From Actinorhabdospora filicis (GTDB lineage: Bacteria; Actinomycetota; Actinomycetes; Mycobacteriales; Micromonosporaceae), in the NCBI RefSeq assembly GCF_030269765.1, contig NZ_BSTX01000001.1, forward strand, positions 1,123,370 through 1,187,369: a DNA stretch of 64,000 bases, given 5' to 3'. Position numbers and translations under genes: made by a program. The notes below the pieces were generated by a model, which saw nothing but the letters and a program-made list of their open reading frames with translations, searched no databases and was not told where the DNA came from. Every line of letters starts with the position of its first letter. Within the stretch, counting starts at the first letter, position 1. Positions 44,427-53,195 of the stretch are shown here, piece after piece.

Positions 44427-45797
44427 ATGAAGATCACCCGCATCGCCGCCACCGCCGCCCTCACCGGGGCGCTCCTGCTGCCGGGCGCCGCGTCCGCCGC
44501 GCCCTCACCGTCCCTGACCCCCGAGGCCATCGACGCCTTCGCCCGGGAGCAGCTGGACGCCTCCGGCCTGCCGGGTCTGTCCCTTGTGGTCACCAGGGAC
44601 GGTGAGGTCGTCCACGCCGCCGGTTACGGCGAGGGGATCAGCGCCGACTCGCCGATGCGGGTGGCCTCGGTGTCGAAGTCCTTCACCGCGCTGGCCGTGC
44701 TGGAGCTGGCCGAGGACGGCCGGGTCGCCCTGGACGCGCCGCTGGCCGCGCAGCTGCCCGGCTTCGCCATGGACGACCCCCGCGCCGCCGCGATCACCCC
44801 GCGACACCTGCTCAACCAGACCTCCGGCATCTCCGACACCGGCGTCGACATCGCCGACGCCAACGCCGCGCCCGACCTGGCGTCCTTTGTGGACCGGCTG
44901 GCCGACGACCACCTGGTAGCCGACCCGGGCGCCGGGTTCGCCTACACCAACGTCAATTACGACCTGCTCGCCCGGCTGATCGAGGTGGCCTCCGGGCGGT
45001 CCTACCCCGAGTACATGGCGGCCGAGGTCTTCGGCCCGCTCGGCATGACCGGCACCGCCGTCACCCGCGAGGCCCCGCCCGGGCACATCCACCTCTTCGG
45101 CACCTGGCCGCGGGCGGGGGAACTGTTCGAGAAGCGCTACCTGGGCGGGTCCGGCGACGTCGTCACCACCGCCGCCGACATGGGCAGGTGGCTGATCATG
45201 CAGTCCGGGCACGGACCGGCCCTGATCGCCCCCGAGTCCCTGGCCCTCATGCACACCCCCGCCCCCGGCACCGATTACGCGATGGGCTGGGGCGTCAACC
45301 CCGACGGCACCCTGGAGCACGCCGGGAACCTGTTCACCTACACCGCCGACCAGCTCATCGACCCCGAGACCGGCCTGGGCATCGCCGTCATGGCCAACAG
45401 CTCGGCGATCTACGACGAATCGCACGTGGTCGTGGACGGCCTGCGCGCCCTCGCCGAGGGCCGCGCCCCCGAGACCGGCGGCGGCCTGTGGACCACCGAG
45501 CTCGTGATCGCCGCGCTGCTGCTGGCCGCCGCCGGGCTGGGCGTCCTGGGCGTCCTGCGGTCGCGGCGCTGGGCCGGGCGCGCCAAGCGCAAGGCGCTGC
45601 GGCTGTCGCCGCTGGTCCTGCCGGTCGCGCTGCTGGCCGCCTACCCCTCACTGCTGGAGCTCTTGATGCGCCGGGACGTGACCTGGGCGCAGTGCTGGTA
45701 CCGGGCGCCCTCGGTGATGCTGCTGCTCATCACCGGCGCGGCCGCCGCCCTGGCCGTCGCCGCCGCCCGGGTCGCGCGGGTAGCCTTCCGCCGATGA
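44427..45797 (+). CDS. Secreted/membrane serine hydrolase (class C beta-lactamase fold)
   Basis: A 456-aa penicillin-binding-like serine hydrolase with a signal peptide (cleavage near ASAAP). It has the S-x-x-K nucleophile motif S81-V-S-K84 and Y173-T-N175. The catalytic domain extends to about residue 345. Three or so C-terminal membrane helices follow (about 350-450), which anchor the enzyme outside the cell. The start is ATG 44427. Its end overlaps the histidine kinase gene by four bases, so the enzyme and the two-component system are made together. It could act on peptidoglycan peptides or small esters. Confidence 0.88.
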   Translation: MKITRIAATAALTGALLLPGAASAAPSPSLTPEAIDAFAREQLDASGLPGLSLVVTRDGEVVHAAGYGEGISADSPMRVASVSKSFTALAVLELAEDGRVALDAPLAAQLPGFAMDDPRAAAITPRHLLNQTSGISDTGVDIADANAAPDLASFVDRLADDHLVADPGAGFAYTNVNYDLLARLIEVASGRSYPEYMAAEVFGPLGMTGTAVTREAPPGHIHLFGTWPRAGELFEKRYLGGSGDVVTTAADMGRWLIMQSGHGPALIAPESLALMHTPAPGTDYAMGWGVNPDGTLEHAGNLFTYTADQLIDPETGLGIAVMANSSAIYDESHVVVDGLRALAEGRAPETGGGLWTTELVIAALLLAAAGLGVLGVLRSRRWAGRAKRKALRLSPLVLPVALLAAYPSLLELLMRRDVTWAQCWYRAPSVMLLLITGAAAALAVAAARVARVAFRR

Positions 45798-46729
45798 TCA
45801 GCTTCCTCGCGCTGCTGCTCACCGCGGGCCTGAGCCAGTGGAACGGGCTCGGCTACGGCGGCAGCGCGCCGGTATGGCGGGTGGCCCTCACCGTCCTCCT
45901 CGCGATCGCCGCCTACTACCTCGGGCGGCGATCGCCGAACCCCCGCGACCACTGGGCGCTCTGGACGGCCGGTGCCCTCTCCGGGCTCCTCGCCCTGATC
46001 GACCCCTGGCACGTGTTCACCGCCCTGGCCGTCCTCGGCGTCCTGGTCACCCTCCCCTGGCTCGCCGGGCGCTTCCGCCGCCAGCAGGCCGAGCTGGTCT
46101 CCGCCGGGCGCGACCGCGTCGCCGCCCTGGAGCGCGAGCGGGCCCTCATCGCCGCCGAGGCCCGCCTGCGCGAGCGCGAGCGCATCGCCGCCGACACGCA
46201 CGACTCCCTCGGCCACGAGCTGGCCCTGCTCGCCCTGCGCGCCGGGCTGCTGGAGCTGGCGCCGGACCTACCGCGGGAGCACCGGGCATCCGTCGCCGAC
46301 CTACGCGCCGCCGCCGGTCGCGCCACCGAGAGCCTGCGCGAGACGATCGGGCTGCTGCGGGCCGAGAGCGAGCCGCTGACGCCGGTCGACGAGCCGATCG
46401 CCGACCTCGTGGAGCGGGCCCGCGCGGCGGGCCTGGCCGTGGCGTTCACCGCGACGGGCGCGCCGGTGGCGTCCCGGGCCGCGCACCGCGTCGTCCAGGA
46501 GGCCCTCACCAACGCCGCCAAGCACGCGCCGGGCGCGCCGGTGACGGTGAGCGTGACGGCGTCGGCGGTGGAGGTCGCCAACCCCGTCACCGGCGCCTCC
46601 CCGGCCGTCTCGGGCGGGCGCGGGCTCATCGGCCTCGACGAACGCGTCCGCCTCGCCGGCGGCTCCCTGCGCGCCGCCGCCGAGGGCGGCGTCTTCACCG
46701 TCCGCGCGACGTTCCCGGAGGCGGCGTGA
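45794..46729 (+). CDS. Sensor histidine kinase (NarL-type partner)
   Basis: A 311-aa HisKA_3-type sensor kinase. Four membrane helices lie within the first 92 residues. A coiled-coil linker follows, then phospho-acceptor His136 in ADTHDSLGHEL, and the ATPase domain (VQEALTNAAKHAPGAP; GRGLIGLDERVRLAGG). With almost no extracellular loop, it may sense a membrane signal or the coupled hydrolase. It overlaps the genes on both sides by four bases. Confidence 0.92.
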   Translation: MISFLALLLTAGLSQWNGLGYGGSAPVWRVALTVLLAIAAYYLGRRSPNPRDHWALWTAGALSGLLALIDPWHVFTALAVLGVLVTLPWLAGRFRRQQAELVSAGRDRVAALERERALIAAEARLRERERIAADTHDSLGHELALLALRAGLLELAPDLPREHRASVADLRAAAGRATESLRETIGLLRAESEPLTPVDEPIADLVERARAAGLAVAFTATGAPVASRAAHRVVQEALTNAAKHAPGAPVTVSVTASAVEVANPVTGASPAVSGGRGLIGLDERVRLAGGSLRAAAEGGVFTVRATFPEAA

Positions 46730-47373
46730 TCCGCGTACTGCTCGCCGATGACGAGCACATGATCCGGGCGGGCGTCCGCGCGATCCTGTCCACCGACCCC
46801 GGCATCGAGGTCGTCGCCGAGGCCGCCGACGGCCGCGAGGCCATCGACCTGGCCCTCGCCCACCGGCCCGACATCGCGCTGCTGGACATCCGCATGCCCC
46901 GCCTCGACGGCCTGTCCGCCGCCGCCGAACTCCGCCGCGTCCTGCCCGAGACCGCCGTGGTCATGCTGACCACCTTCGGCGAGGACGAGCACGTCCACCG
47001 CGCGCTCGCCGAGGGCGCCGACGGCTTCCTGCTCAAGGCCGGCGACCCCCGCGAGCTGCTCACCGGCGTCCACGCCGTCGCCGGGGGCGGCGCGTACCTG
47101 TCGCCCTCGGTGGCCAAGCGCGTCCTCGGCCGCCTCGGCCCCGAGCGCCTGTCCCGCGCCGAGGAGGCCCGGCGGCTCGTGGACGCCCTCACCCCGCGCG
47201 AGCGCGAGGTGCTGGCCCTGCTGGCGCGGGGCCTGCCGAACGCCGAGATCGGGCGGCGGCTGTTCCTGGTGGAGGGCACGGTGAAGGCGCACGTGAGCGC
47301 GATCCTGGTGAAGCTGGGGGTGGACAACCGGGTGCGCGCGGCGATCGTGGGGCACGAGGCGGGGCTGGGCTAG
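46726..47373 (+). CDS. NarL/FixJ-family response regulator
   Basis: A 215-aa response regulator. The receiver domain has the acidic pair DDE at the start, phosphorylated Asp54 (ALLDIRMPRLDG) and Lys in LLKAGD. The LuxR-type HTH at about 149-205 contains LTPREREVLALLARGLPNAEIGRRLFL. The GTG start at 46726 overlaps the kinase stop. Its targets are unknown; autoregulation of the operon is common in such sets. Confidence 0.94.
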   Translation: MIRVLLADDEHMIRAGVRAILSTDPGIEVVAEAADGREAIDLALAHRPDIALLDIRMPRLDGLSAAAELRRVLPETAVVMLTTFGEDEHVHRALAEGADGFLLKAGDPRELLTGVHAVAGGGAYLSPSVAKRVLGRLGPERLSRAEEARRLVDALTPREREVLALLARGLPNAEIGRRLFLVEGTVKAHVSAILVKLGVDNRVRAAIVGHEAGLG

Positions 47374-47451
47374 CGTGCCATCGCGAAAAAGTCCCATTCA
47401 CCCTTTATCCTCACCGACGAACGATTCGTCTTTCGCCCTGAGGAGCCCCCG

Positions 47452-48948
47452 ATCACCATCACCATCGACCGTCTCACCGAGGTCGCCTGCGACATCACCC
47501 GCCGCGATCCCGTCGACGGCGCCGATCTCACCGCCCGCTACCGGGACATGCTCACCGGCGCCGGCTCGCTGGAGCGCCTGAAGGGCCGCCGCGTCATCGT
47601 CATCGGCGCCGGCGTCGCCGGGCTCGTCTCCGCGTGGCTGCTGCGCGAGGCGGGCGCGACGGTGACGATCCTGGAGGCCGACACGCGGGTCGGCGGGCGC
47701 ATCAAGACCGTCCGGCACCCGTGGCTGCTGGCCGACTCCTACGCCGAGGCGGGCGCGATGCGCTTCCCGGTCGACCACGAGCTGGCGCAGGTCCTCATCG
47801 ACCGGCTGGGCCTGGAGAAGCGGCAGTTCGTGATGGGCCGCCCGGAGCGGATCGTCGACTGCATGAACCTGCGGACCACGCGCGGCGACTACCAGGCCGA
47901 TCCCCGCGCGCTGAACGCCGAGTTCGGGGTGGACGACGCGCGCGGCTCGGGCGAGATCCTGGCCGCCGCGCTGGAGGCGATCACGCCCGAGCGGCACGAC
48001 ACCGAGGGCTGGCGCGCGCACCTGGAGCAGTACGGCGAGTGGTCGCTGCGGCGGTTCCTGGCCGAGCAGGCCGGGTTCAGCGAGGACCTCATCGACCTCG
48101 TCGGGACGCTGGAGAACCTCACCGCGCGGATGCCGCTGTCGCTGACGCACACGCTGCTGTCGCGGGTGTTCCTCGCGCGGGGCACGCAGCTGGTGGAGAT
48201 CCCGGGCGGCTCCGACCGCATCATCGCGGCCCTGTCGGAGCTGGCCGGACCCGTCCGCGCCGGGCACAAGGTCACCGGCATCGACTCCACCGCCGCCGAG
48301 CTGACGGTGACCGCCACCGACTCCACCGGCCGCGACCGGCGCTTCACCGCCGACGCGGTCATGGTCACGTGCCCGCACCCGGTGCTGCGGCACGTGGAGT
48401 TCACCCCGGAGCTGTCGTACCACAAGCAGCGCGCCATCAGCGAGCTCCACTACGACGCGGCCACCAAGATCATGCTGGAGTTCGACACCCGCTGGTGGGA
48501 CCCGGACGGCACCACCCCCGGCGGCGTCGACGTCACCGACGGCCCGCTGCGGTACGTCGTCTACCCCTCGCACCCGCAGGGCACGGGCGGTGTGGTCTAC
48601 GCGTCCTACACCTGGTCCGATGACGCCCGGGGCTGGGACGCCCTGGACGCCGCCGAGGCCGCCCGCACCGCCGTCGGGCACCTGGAGCGCCTGCACGGGC
48701 CGGTGGTCGGCGAGTCCTTCACCGGCGGCTACCACGTCGAGTCGTGGGCTCGGAACCGCTTCACCGGCGGCGAGGCGGCGGTGTACATGCCCGGCCAGGC
48801 CGTCGAGGTCGGACCGGACACGCGCGCGCCGGAGGCCGGGGGCCGCCTCGTCTTCGCCGGTGACGGCACGTCGACCGCCTACCGCTGCTGGATCGAGGGC
48901 GCCATCGAGTCGGCGTGCCGGGCACTGCGCCAGCTCGACCGGGACTGA
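47452..48948 (+). CDS. Flavin L-amino-acid oxidase
   Basis: An FAD-dependent amine oxidase of the bacterial L-amino-acid oxidase type, making 2-oxo acids, ammonia and H2O2. The dinucleotide motif VIVIGAGVAGL lies near residue 50, GGRIKTVRH follows, and the C-terminal FAD segment is LVFAGDGTSTAYRCWIEGAIESA. The family's N-terminal helix (DPVDGADLTARYRDML) is in frame upstream of the first ATG at 47548, with no ATG, GTG or TTG before it. An AGGAG site (47441-47445) precedes an ATC at 47452 by six bases. I therefore start at this ATC; the ATG at 47548 is the conservative alternative and lacks a ribosome-binding site. Confidence 0.85.
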   Translation: MTITIDRLTEVACDITRRDPVDGADLTARYRDMLTGAGSLERLKGRRVIVIGAGVAGLVSAWLLREAGATVTILEADTRVGGRIKTVRHPWLLADSYAEAGAMRFPVDHELAQVLIDRLGLEKRQFVMGRPERIVDCMNLRTTRGDYQADPRALNAEFGVDDARGSGEILAAALEAITPERHDTEGWRAHLEQYGEWSLRRFLAEQAGFSEDLIDLVGTLENLTARMPLSLTHTLLSRVFLARGTQLVEIPGGSDRIIAALSELAGPVRAGHKVTGIDSTAAELTVTATDSTGRDRRFTADAVMVTCPHPVLRHVEFTPELSYHKQRAISELHYDAATKIMLEFDTRWWDPDGTTPGGVDVTDGPLRYVVYPSHPQGTGGVVYASYTWSDDARGWDALDAAEAARTAVGHLERLHGPVVGESFTGGYHVESWARNRFTGGEAAVYMPGQAVEVGPDTRAPEAGGRLVFAGDGTSTAYRCWIEGAIESACRALRQLDRD

Positions 48949-48955
48949 GCGTCAG

Positions 48956-49057
48956 CTAGACCGGGACGAGCCCGCGGCCGTCGGCGGTGAGCTCGTAGAT
49001 GACCCGCGCCTTCCCCTGTTCGGCAGGGCTGCAGGCGCGGGTCTCTCTCGTCACCAC
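48956..49057 (-). pseudogene. 3' remnant of winged-helix (HxlR/MarR-like) regulator
   Basis: On the minus strand the frame reads VVTRETRA then ARVIYELTADGRGLVPV and a TAG stop at 48958-48956. This is the wing and C-terminal end of an HxlR/MarR-type regulator. The frame can be followed to about 49090, but the helix-turn-helix part is missing and the end of the large regulator gene occupies its place. It may once have controlled the oxidase. Confidence 0.55.
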
Positions 49058-49086
49058 CCGTGCTGCCGTGGCCGCCCGGTGAGGAC

Positions 49087-51825
49087 TCAGGTCCGCGGCG
49101 GGGGAGCCATCGGCACCAGCCCCAGCTCCGCCACCAGCGCGGCGCCGCGCTCGCCCTCGGCCCCTCCGGCCAGGACGAGCGTGCGCGCCGCCTGGTACGG
49201 ACTCGCCGCGAAGGACGTGGCCGGGAGCCGGTCGCCGTCGAGGAGCGCTTCGGCGCGGTCCAGGACCGCCTCGGCGAAGGGGTTGCCGCGCACGTACCCG
49301 CGCCCGTCCTCGATGTACTCGCGGGCGGCGGCGTCACCGGCCAGGACGGCGGCCTCCGCGCGCAGCGGGACGTACCAGTGCAGCCAGAGCCAGGTGACGT
49401 ACTTCCACACCTCGCGCGGGTCGGGCGCCAGGCGCTTCAGCGCCTCCTCGAAGCGCCCGGTGTGGAGCAGTTCGGTGGCCTCGAAGATCGCCAGGTAGCT
49501 GTGGCCGTGGGTGGGCAGGGTCCCCACCCGGGCCAGGACATCGGACCACTCGCGGACGGCGTCCTCGTCGCCGCGCAGGCGGTGCAGCGTCAGTCCGGCG
49601 GAGACCCCCGGGCCCAGGAACGTCCCGGTGGGGCGGCCCGAGCGCCGCCAGGAGTCCAGGAAGTCCTCACCGATCGCCGGGAGCGGCGCCGGGTCGCCGC
49701 CGAGGACGCCCGCGACGAGCTCCCAGCCGGTGGCGCGGTAGGACACCTCGGCCAGCAGCGGGTGCGCACGGACGCGGCGGGCGTTGCCGCGCGCGCCCGC
49801 CACGTCGCCCACACCCAGCGCGGCCTCGATCGACTGGACGAGTGCGTCCATCAGCTCCAGCGTGCGGACCGGTCCCTCCGGCAGCGGCGTCATCAGCGCC
49901 ACCCGCCGCTCGATGGTGGCGGCCACCGCGAAGGCGTCGCCGTTCCAGCTCTGCGCGCCGGTGAGGGTGTCCAGCGCGGCCGATTCGGCGTAGGGGTCGC
50001 CGGTGCGGCGGGCGGCGGCCACCGCGCGCTCGGCGGCGGCGAGGGTCTCGGCGACGGAGTTCTCCGCGGGCCCCAGCGCCGAGCCGAAGGCGTCGAAGCG
50101 GACCCCGGCCTCGCCGAGCGCGACGGCCGCCAGCGCGCCCGGGTCGTCCCCGGCGAGCTCGGCGGCGCGATCCAGCAGCGCCAGACCCTCGGCGTGGGTG
50201 GGCAGGTCGGCGAACTCGCCGGAGAAGCGGTGGGCGTGGGTGGCGGCGGTGGCCCAGTGGCGGGCGGCCGCGGCGGTGTCCCCGGCGCTCTCGGCGAGCG
50301 CGGCGGCCTCTTTGAGCAGGCGGTACATGTCGTCGCCGCGCATCCGGCACACCGCGACGGCGGCGGCGTCGCGGAGGAGCCCGGCGGCCTCGGCCGGGTC
50401 GGCGGCGAGCGCGGCGGCCTGTTCGTGGCGTTGCTGGGACTCGCCGATGAGGCCGCGGGCGAAGGTGAGTTCGGCCAGCCGCCGGGCGAGGCGGTGGGCG
50501 GCGGGACGGTCGGTGGCGCGGGTGAGGGCGGCGCGCAGTTCGTCGGCGGTGTCGTCGAAGCGGACGCGCCAGTCGCCGGTGGGTGCCAGGTCCTCGGCGG
50601 CCGACAGGCACCAGGCGAGGTGGCGGGCGTGGACGGCTTCGGTCTCCCCGGCGGCGTCGAGGCGTTCGGCGCCGTACTGGCGGATGGTCTCCAGGGCCCG
50701 GTATTCGGTGCCGCCGGGCGCGGCGGTGACGACGAGGAGGCTCTGTTCGGCGAGGCTGGCCAGCCCGTCGGCGACGAAGGTCTCCCCTGCGATCGCGGCG
50801 GCGGCGCGGGCGGTGAACGGGGAGACGAAGACCGAGACGGCGCGCAGCAGGGCCCGGTCGGCGGGTTCGAGGAGGGCGTGGCTCCAGTCGAGGGCGGCGC
50901 GCACGGAGCGGTGCCGGTCGTCGGCGCGGGAGCCGCCGGCGAGCATCCGCAGCGGGTCGGACAGCCCGGCGCCGAGGCCGTCGAGGCCGAGCCCGGCGCA
51001 GCGGGCGGCGGCCAGCTCGATGGCCAGGGCCATGCCGTCGAGGCGCCGGCAGATCTCGATGATCCGTTCGCGCATCGAGGCGTCGGGGGTGAGCCCGGCG
51101 GCCGAGGCGCGGTCGAGGAACAGGGCGACGGCGTCGTCCTCGGCCGACAGGGAGGGGACCTGGTAGACGCGCTCGAAGGGCACCATGAGCCGGGCGCGGC
51201 TGGTGGCCAGGACGCGCACGCGCGGGCACGTGGCCAGCAGGCGCTCCAGGAAGGGCGCGACGCCGTCGAGGACCTGCTCGCAGTTGTCGAGCACGAGCAG
51301 GGCGTCGCGGTCGGCGAGGGCGACGGTGACCGACTCGTCGAGGCCCCGTCCGGGCTGCTCGCCGAGGCCGAGGGCGGCGGCGACGGCCGCGGCGACCATC
51401 GCGGTGTCGGTGGTGGAGACGAGGTCGACGAACCACACGCCGTCGGGGTGGGCGGCGGCGGTCTCGGCGGCGACCTTCAGGGCGAGGCGGGTCTTGCCGA
51501 CGCCGCCGGGGCCGACGGCGGTGACCTGCCGGTGCTCGCGGAGCAGCGCGGCGAGGGCGGCGCGTTCGCGGGCGCGGCCGATGAAGGACGTCAGGGGCGC
51601 GGGCAGGACCGGCGCGGGCCCGGGGGTCCCGGCGCGCGCCAGTTCGGCGGCGTGGTGGGCGAGGGCGCGGCGGTCGGCGGCGCCGAATTTGCGCAGCATG
51701 GACGACACGTGGCTCTCCACCGTGCGCACCGAGATGTACAGGCGCGCGCCGATCTCGGCGTTGCTCAGGTGTTCGCCGAGCAGCGCCAGGACGTCGGCCT
51801 CGCGGGCGGAGATCTCCGGGGTCAC
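49087..51825 (-). CDS. Large HTH-NTPase-TPR transcriptional regulator
   Basis: A 912-aa regulator. A LuxR-type HTH is at the N-terminus (about residues 4-62, SAREADVLALLGEHLSNAEIGARLYISVRTV), not at the usual C-terminal end. A STAND/NB-ARC-like ATPase follows, with Walker A GPGGVGKT at 105-112 and LLVLDNCEQV as Walker B, then a long helical TPR-like half. It should respond to a ligand by nucleotide-driven assembly. GTG 51825 is chosen; no Shine-Dalgarno site is visible, so a leaderless mRNA is possible. It diverges from an MFS exporter gene, a likely target. The much longer upstream frame is an artefact. Confidence 0.88.
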   Translation of the reverse strand: MTPEISAREADVLALLGEHLSNAEIGARLYISVRTVESHVSSMLRKFGAADRRALAHHAAELARAGTPGPAPVLPAPLTSFIGRARERAALAALLREHRQVTAVGPGGVGKTRLALKVAAETAAAHPDGVWFVDLVSTTDTAMVAAAVAAALGLGEQPGRGLDESVTVALADRDALLVLDNCEQVLDGVAPFLERLLATCPRVRVLATSRARLMVPFERVYQVPSLSAEDDAVALFLDRASAAGLTPDASMRERIIEICRRLDGMALAIELAAARCAGLGLDGLGAGLSDPLRMLAGGSRADDRHRSVRAALDWSHALLEPADRALLRAVSVFVSPFTARAAAAIAGETFVADGLASLAEQSLLVVTAAPGGTEYRALETIRQYGAERLDAAGETEAVHARHLAWCLSAAEDLAPTGDWRVRFDDTADELRAALTRATDRPAAHRLARRLAELTFARGLIGESQQRHEQAAALAADPAEAAGLLRDAAAVAVCRMRGDDMYRLLKEAAALAESAGDTAAAARHWATAATHAHRFSGEFADLPTHAEGLALLDRAAELAGDDPGALAAVALGEAGVRFDAFGSALGPAENSVAETLAAAERAVAAARRTGDPYAESAALDTLTGAQSWNGDAFAVAATIERRVALMTPLPEGPVRTLELMDALVQSIEAALGVGDVAGARGNARRVRAHPLLAEVSYRATGWELVAGVLGGDPAPLPAIGEDFLDSWRRSGRPTGTFLGPGVSAGLTLHRLRGDEDAVREWSDVLARVGTLPTHGHSYLAIFEATELLHTGRFEEALKRLAPDPREVWKYVTWLWLHWYVPLRAEAAVLAGDAAAREYIEDGRGYVRGNPFAEAVLDRAEALLDGDRLPATSFAASPYQAARTLVLAGGAEGERGAALVAELGLVPMAPPPRT

Positions 51826-51912
51826 CGCGCAAGTGTCGCGCACGCGGTTCCGTGGTCGTCTCCGTGCCGCGCACGGATGCCGCGGGCGCCCGCCGGGACC
51901 AGGCTCGACGTC
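51826..51912. promoter_or_regulatory. Divergent promoter, regulator / MFS exporter
   Basis: Only 87 bp separate the two divergent starts, so their promoters must overlap. On the minus strand GACACT near 51839-51834 may be the regulator's -10 box. Confidence 0.4.
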
Positions 51913-53193
51913 ATGAGCGAACTGAGGAACTGGGCGGGATCGACGGGACGGCTGCTGCGGCATCCGGTACTGCGGCGGATGTGGCCGGGGCTGCTGGTCT
52001 CGGCCTTCGGGGACGGCATGAGCATGGTGGCGGTGGCGTGGCTGGCCGTCCACATCGCGCCCGAGGGGCAGGCCGGGCTGTGGACGGGCCTGGCGGTGGG
52101 CGCCTACGCGCTGCCCACGCCGCTCGGGGCGGCGTTGCTGGCGCCGCTGATGCGCAGGCTCCCGGCGGCGCGGCTGGTGGCGTCCGACGCGACGTTGCGC
52201 GCGGTCACGCTGGGCACGGTGGGCGTCCTGGCGGTGACCGGGTCGCTGGCGCCGATCGCGCTGGTGGTCCTGCTGGCGGTGTCGGCGCTGCTGCACGCGT
52301 GGGGCAACGCCGGCACCTACACCCTCATCGCCGAGGTGCTGCCCGAGGAGGACCGGGTCGCGGGCAACGCGCTGCTGTCGACGTTCTCGCAGGCCTCGTT
52401 CGTGGCCGGGCCCGCGCTGGCGGGCGGGCTGACCGCCCTGTCCGGCCCGGGATGGGTGATCGTGGTGGACGCGGTGAGCTTCGCGGTCCTGGCCGTGGCC
52501 GCCGCCACCGTCAAGACCCGCCGCGAGACCCACGAGAGCGCGCCGACCGGTGGGTGGCGGGCCGTCCTGGACCGGCCGCGCCTGCTCGGGCTGATCGCGG
52601 TGACCTGCGCGTTCTTCTTCCTGTACGGGCCGGTCGAGGTCGCGCTGCCCGTGCACGTGGCCGAGGAGCTGCGCGGCTCGGCGGGCCTGCTGGGCCTGTA
52701 CTGGTCGGTCTTCAGCGTGGGCGCCACGATCGGCGCGTTCGGGGCGGGCCTGCTGCGCAAACGGCGTCCGTGGCCGGTGATCGCGTGCGTGATCCTGGGC
52801 TGGGGACTGGCGCTGCTGCCGCTGGGACTCACCGACGCCGTCGTCCCCGGCCTGGCCGGCATGGCCGTCGGCGGGATCATCTACGGGCCGTTCACCGCCA
52901 TCACCACCGGGCTGTTCCAGCGCGAGACGCCCCCCGAGCTGCTCAGCCGCGTCCTGGCCACCCGCACCGCCCTCACCACCCCCGCCACCGCCCTGGGGAC
53001 GCTGCTCGGCGGGCCGCTGGTCACCGCCGTCGGCGGGCGCGTGACGCTGCTGCTGTCGGCGGTCGTCACGATCGCGCTGGGACTGGCGGTGGCGATGGTG
53101 CCGCGACGCGAGCCCACGCCGGGTCCGGCGGCCGGAAGCGGCGCGCCGGAACCCGCGCTCGCCGAGGCCGGTAACGGCACGCCGGTGGCGTGA
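51913..53193 (+). CDS. MFS transporter, drug-exporter-like
   Basis: A 426-aa major facilitator with 12 hydrophobic helices, similar to the MFS_3/enterobactin-exporter-like group (LLVSAFGDGMSMVAVAWLAVHIAP in helix 1; LIAEVLPEEDRVAGNALLSTFSQ; second-half NxxF-like SVFSVGATIGAFGAGLLRKR). The start is ATG 51913. The hydrophilic tail is Pro/Ala/Glu-rich. Divergence from the large regulator suggests it is under its control. The substrate is unknown. Confidence 0.87.
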   Translation: MSELRNWAGSTGRLLRHPVLRRMWPGLLVSAFGDGMSMVAVAWLAVHIAPEGQAGLWTGLAVGAYALPTPLGAALLAPLMRRLPAARLVASDATLRAVTLGTVGVLAVTGSLAPIALVVLLAVSALLHAWGNAGTYTLIAEVLPEEDRVAGNALLSTFSQASFVAGPALAGGLTALSGPGWVIVVDAVSFAVLAVAAATVKTRRETHESAPTGGWRAVLDRPRLLGLIAVTCAFFFLYGPVEVALPVHVAEELRGSAGLLGLYWSVFSVGATIGAFGAGLLRKRRPWPVIACVILGWGLALLPLGLTDAVVPGLAGMAVGGIIYGPFTAITTGLFQRETPPELLSRVLATRTALTTPATALGTLLGGPLVTAVGGRVTLLLSAVVTIALGLAVAMVPRREPTPGPAAGSGAPEPALAEAGNGTPVA

Positions 53194-53195
53194 CC

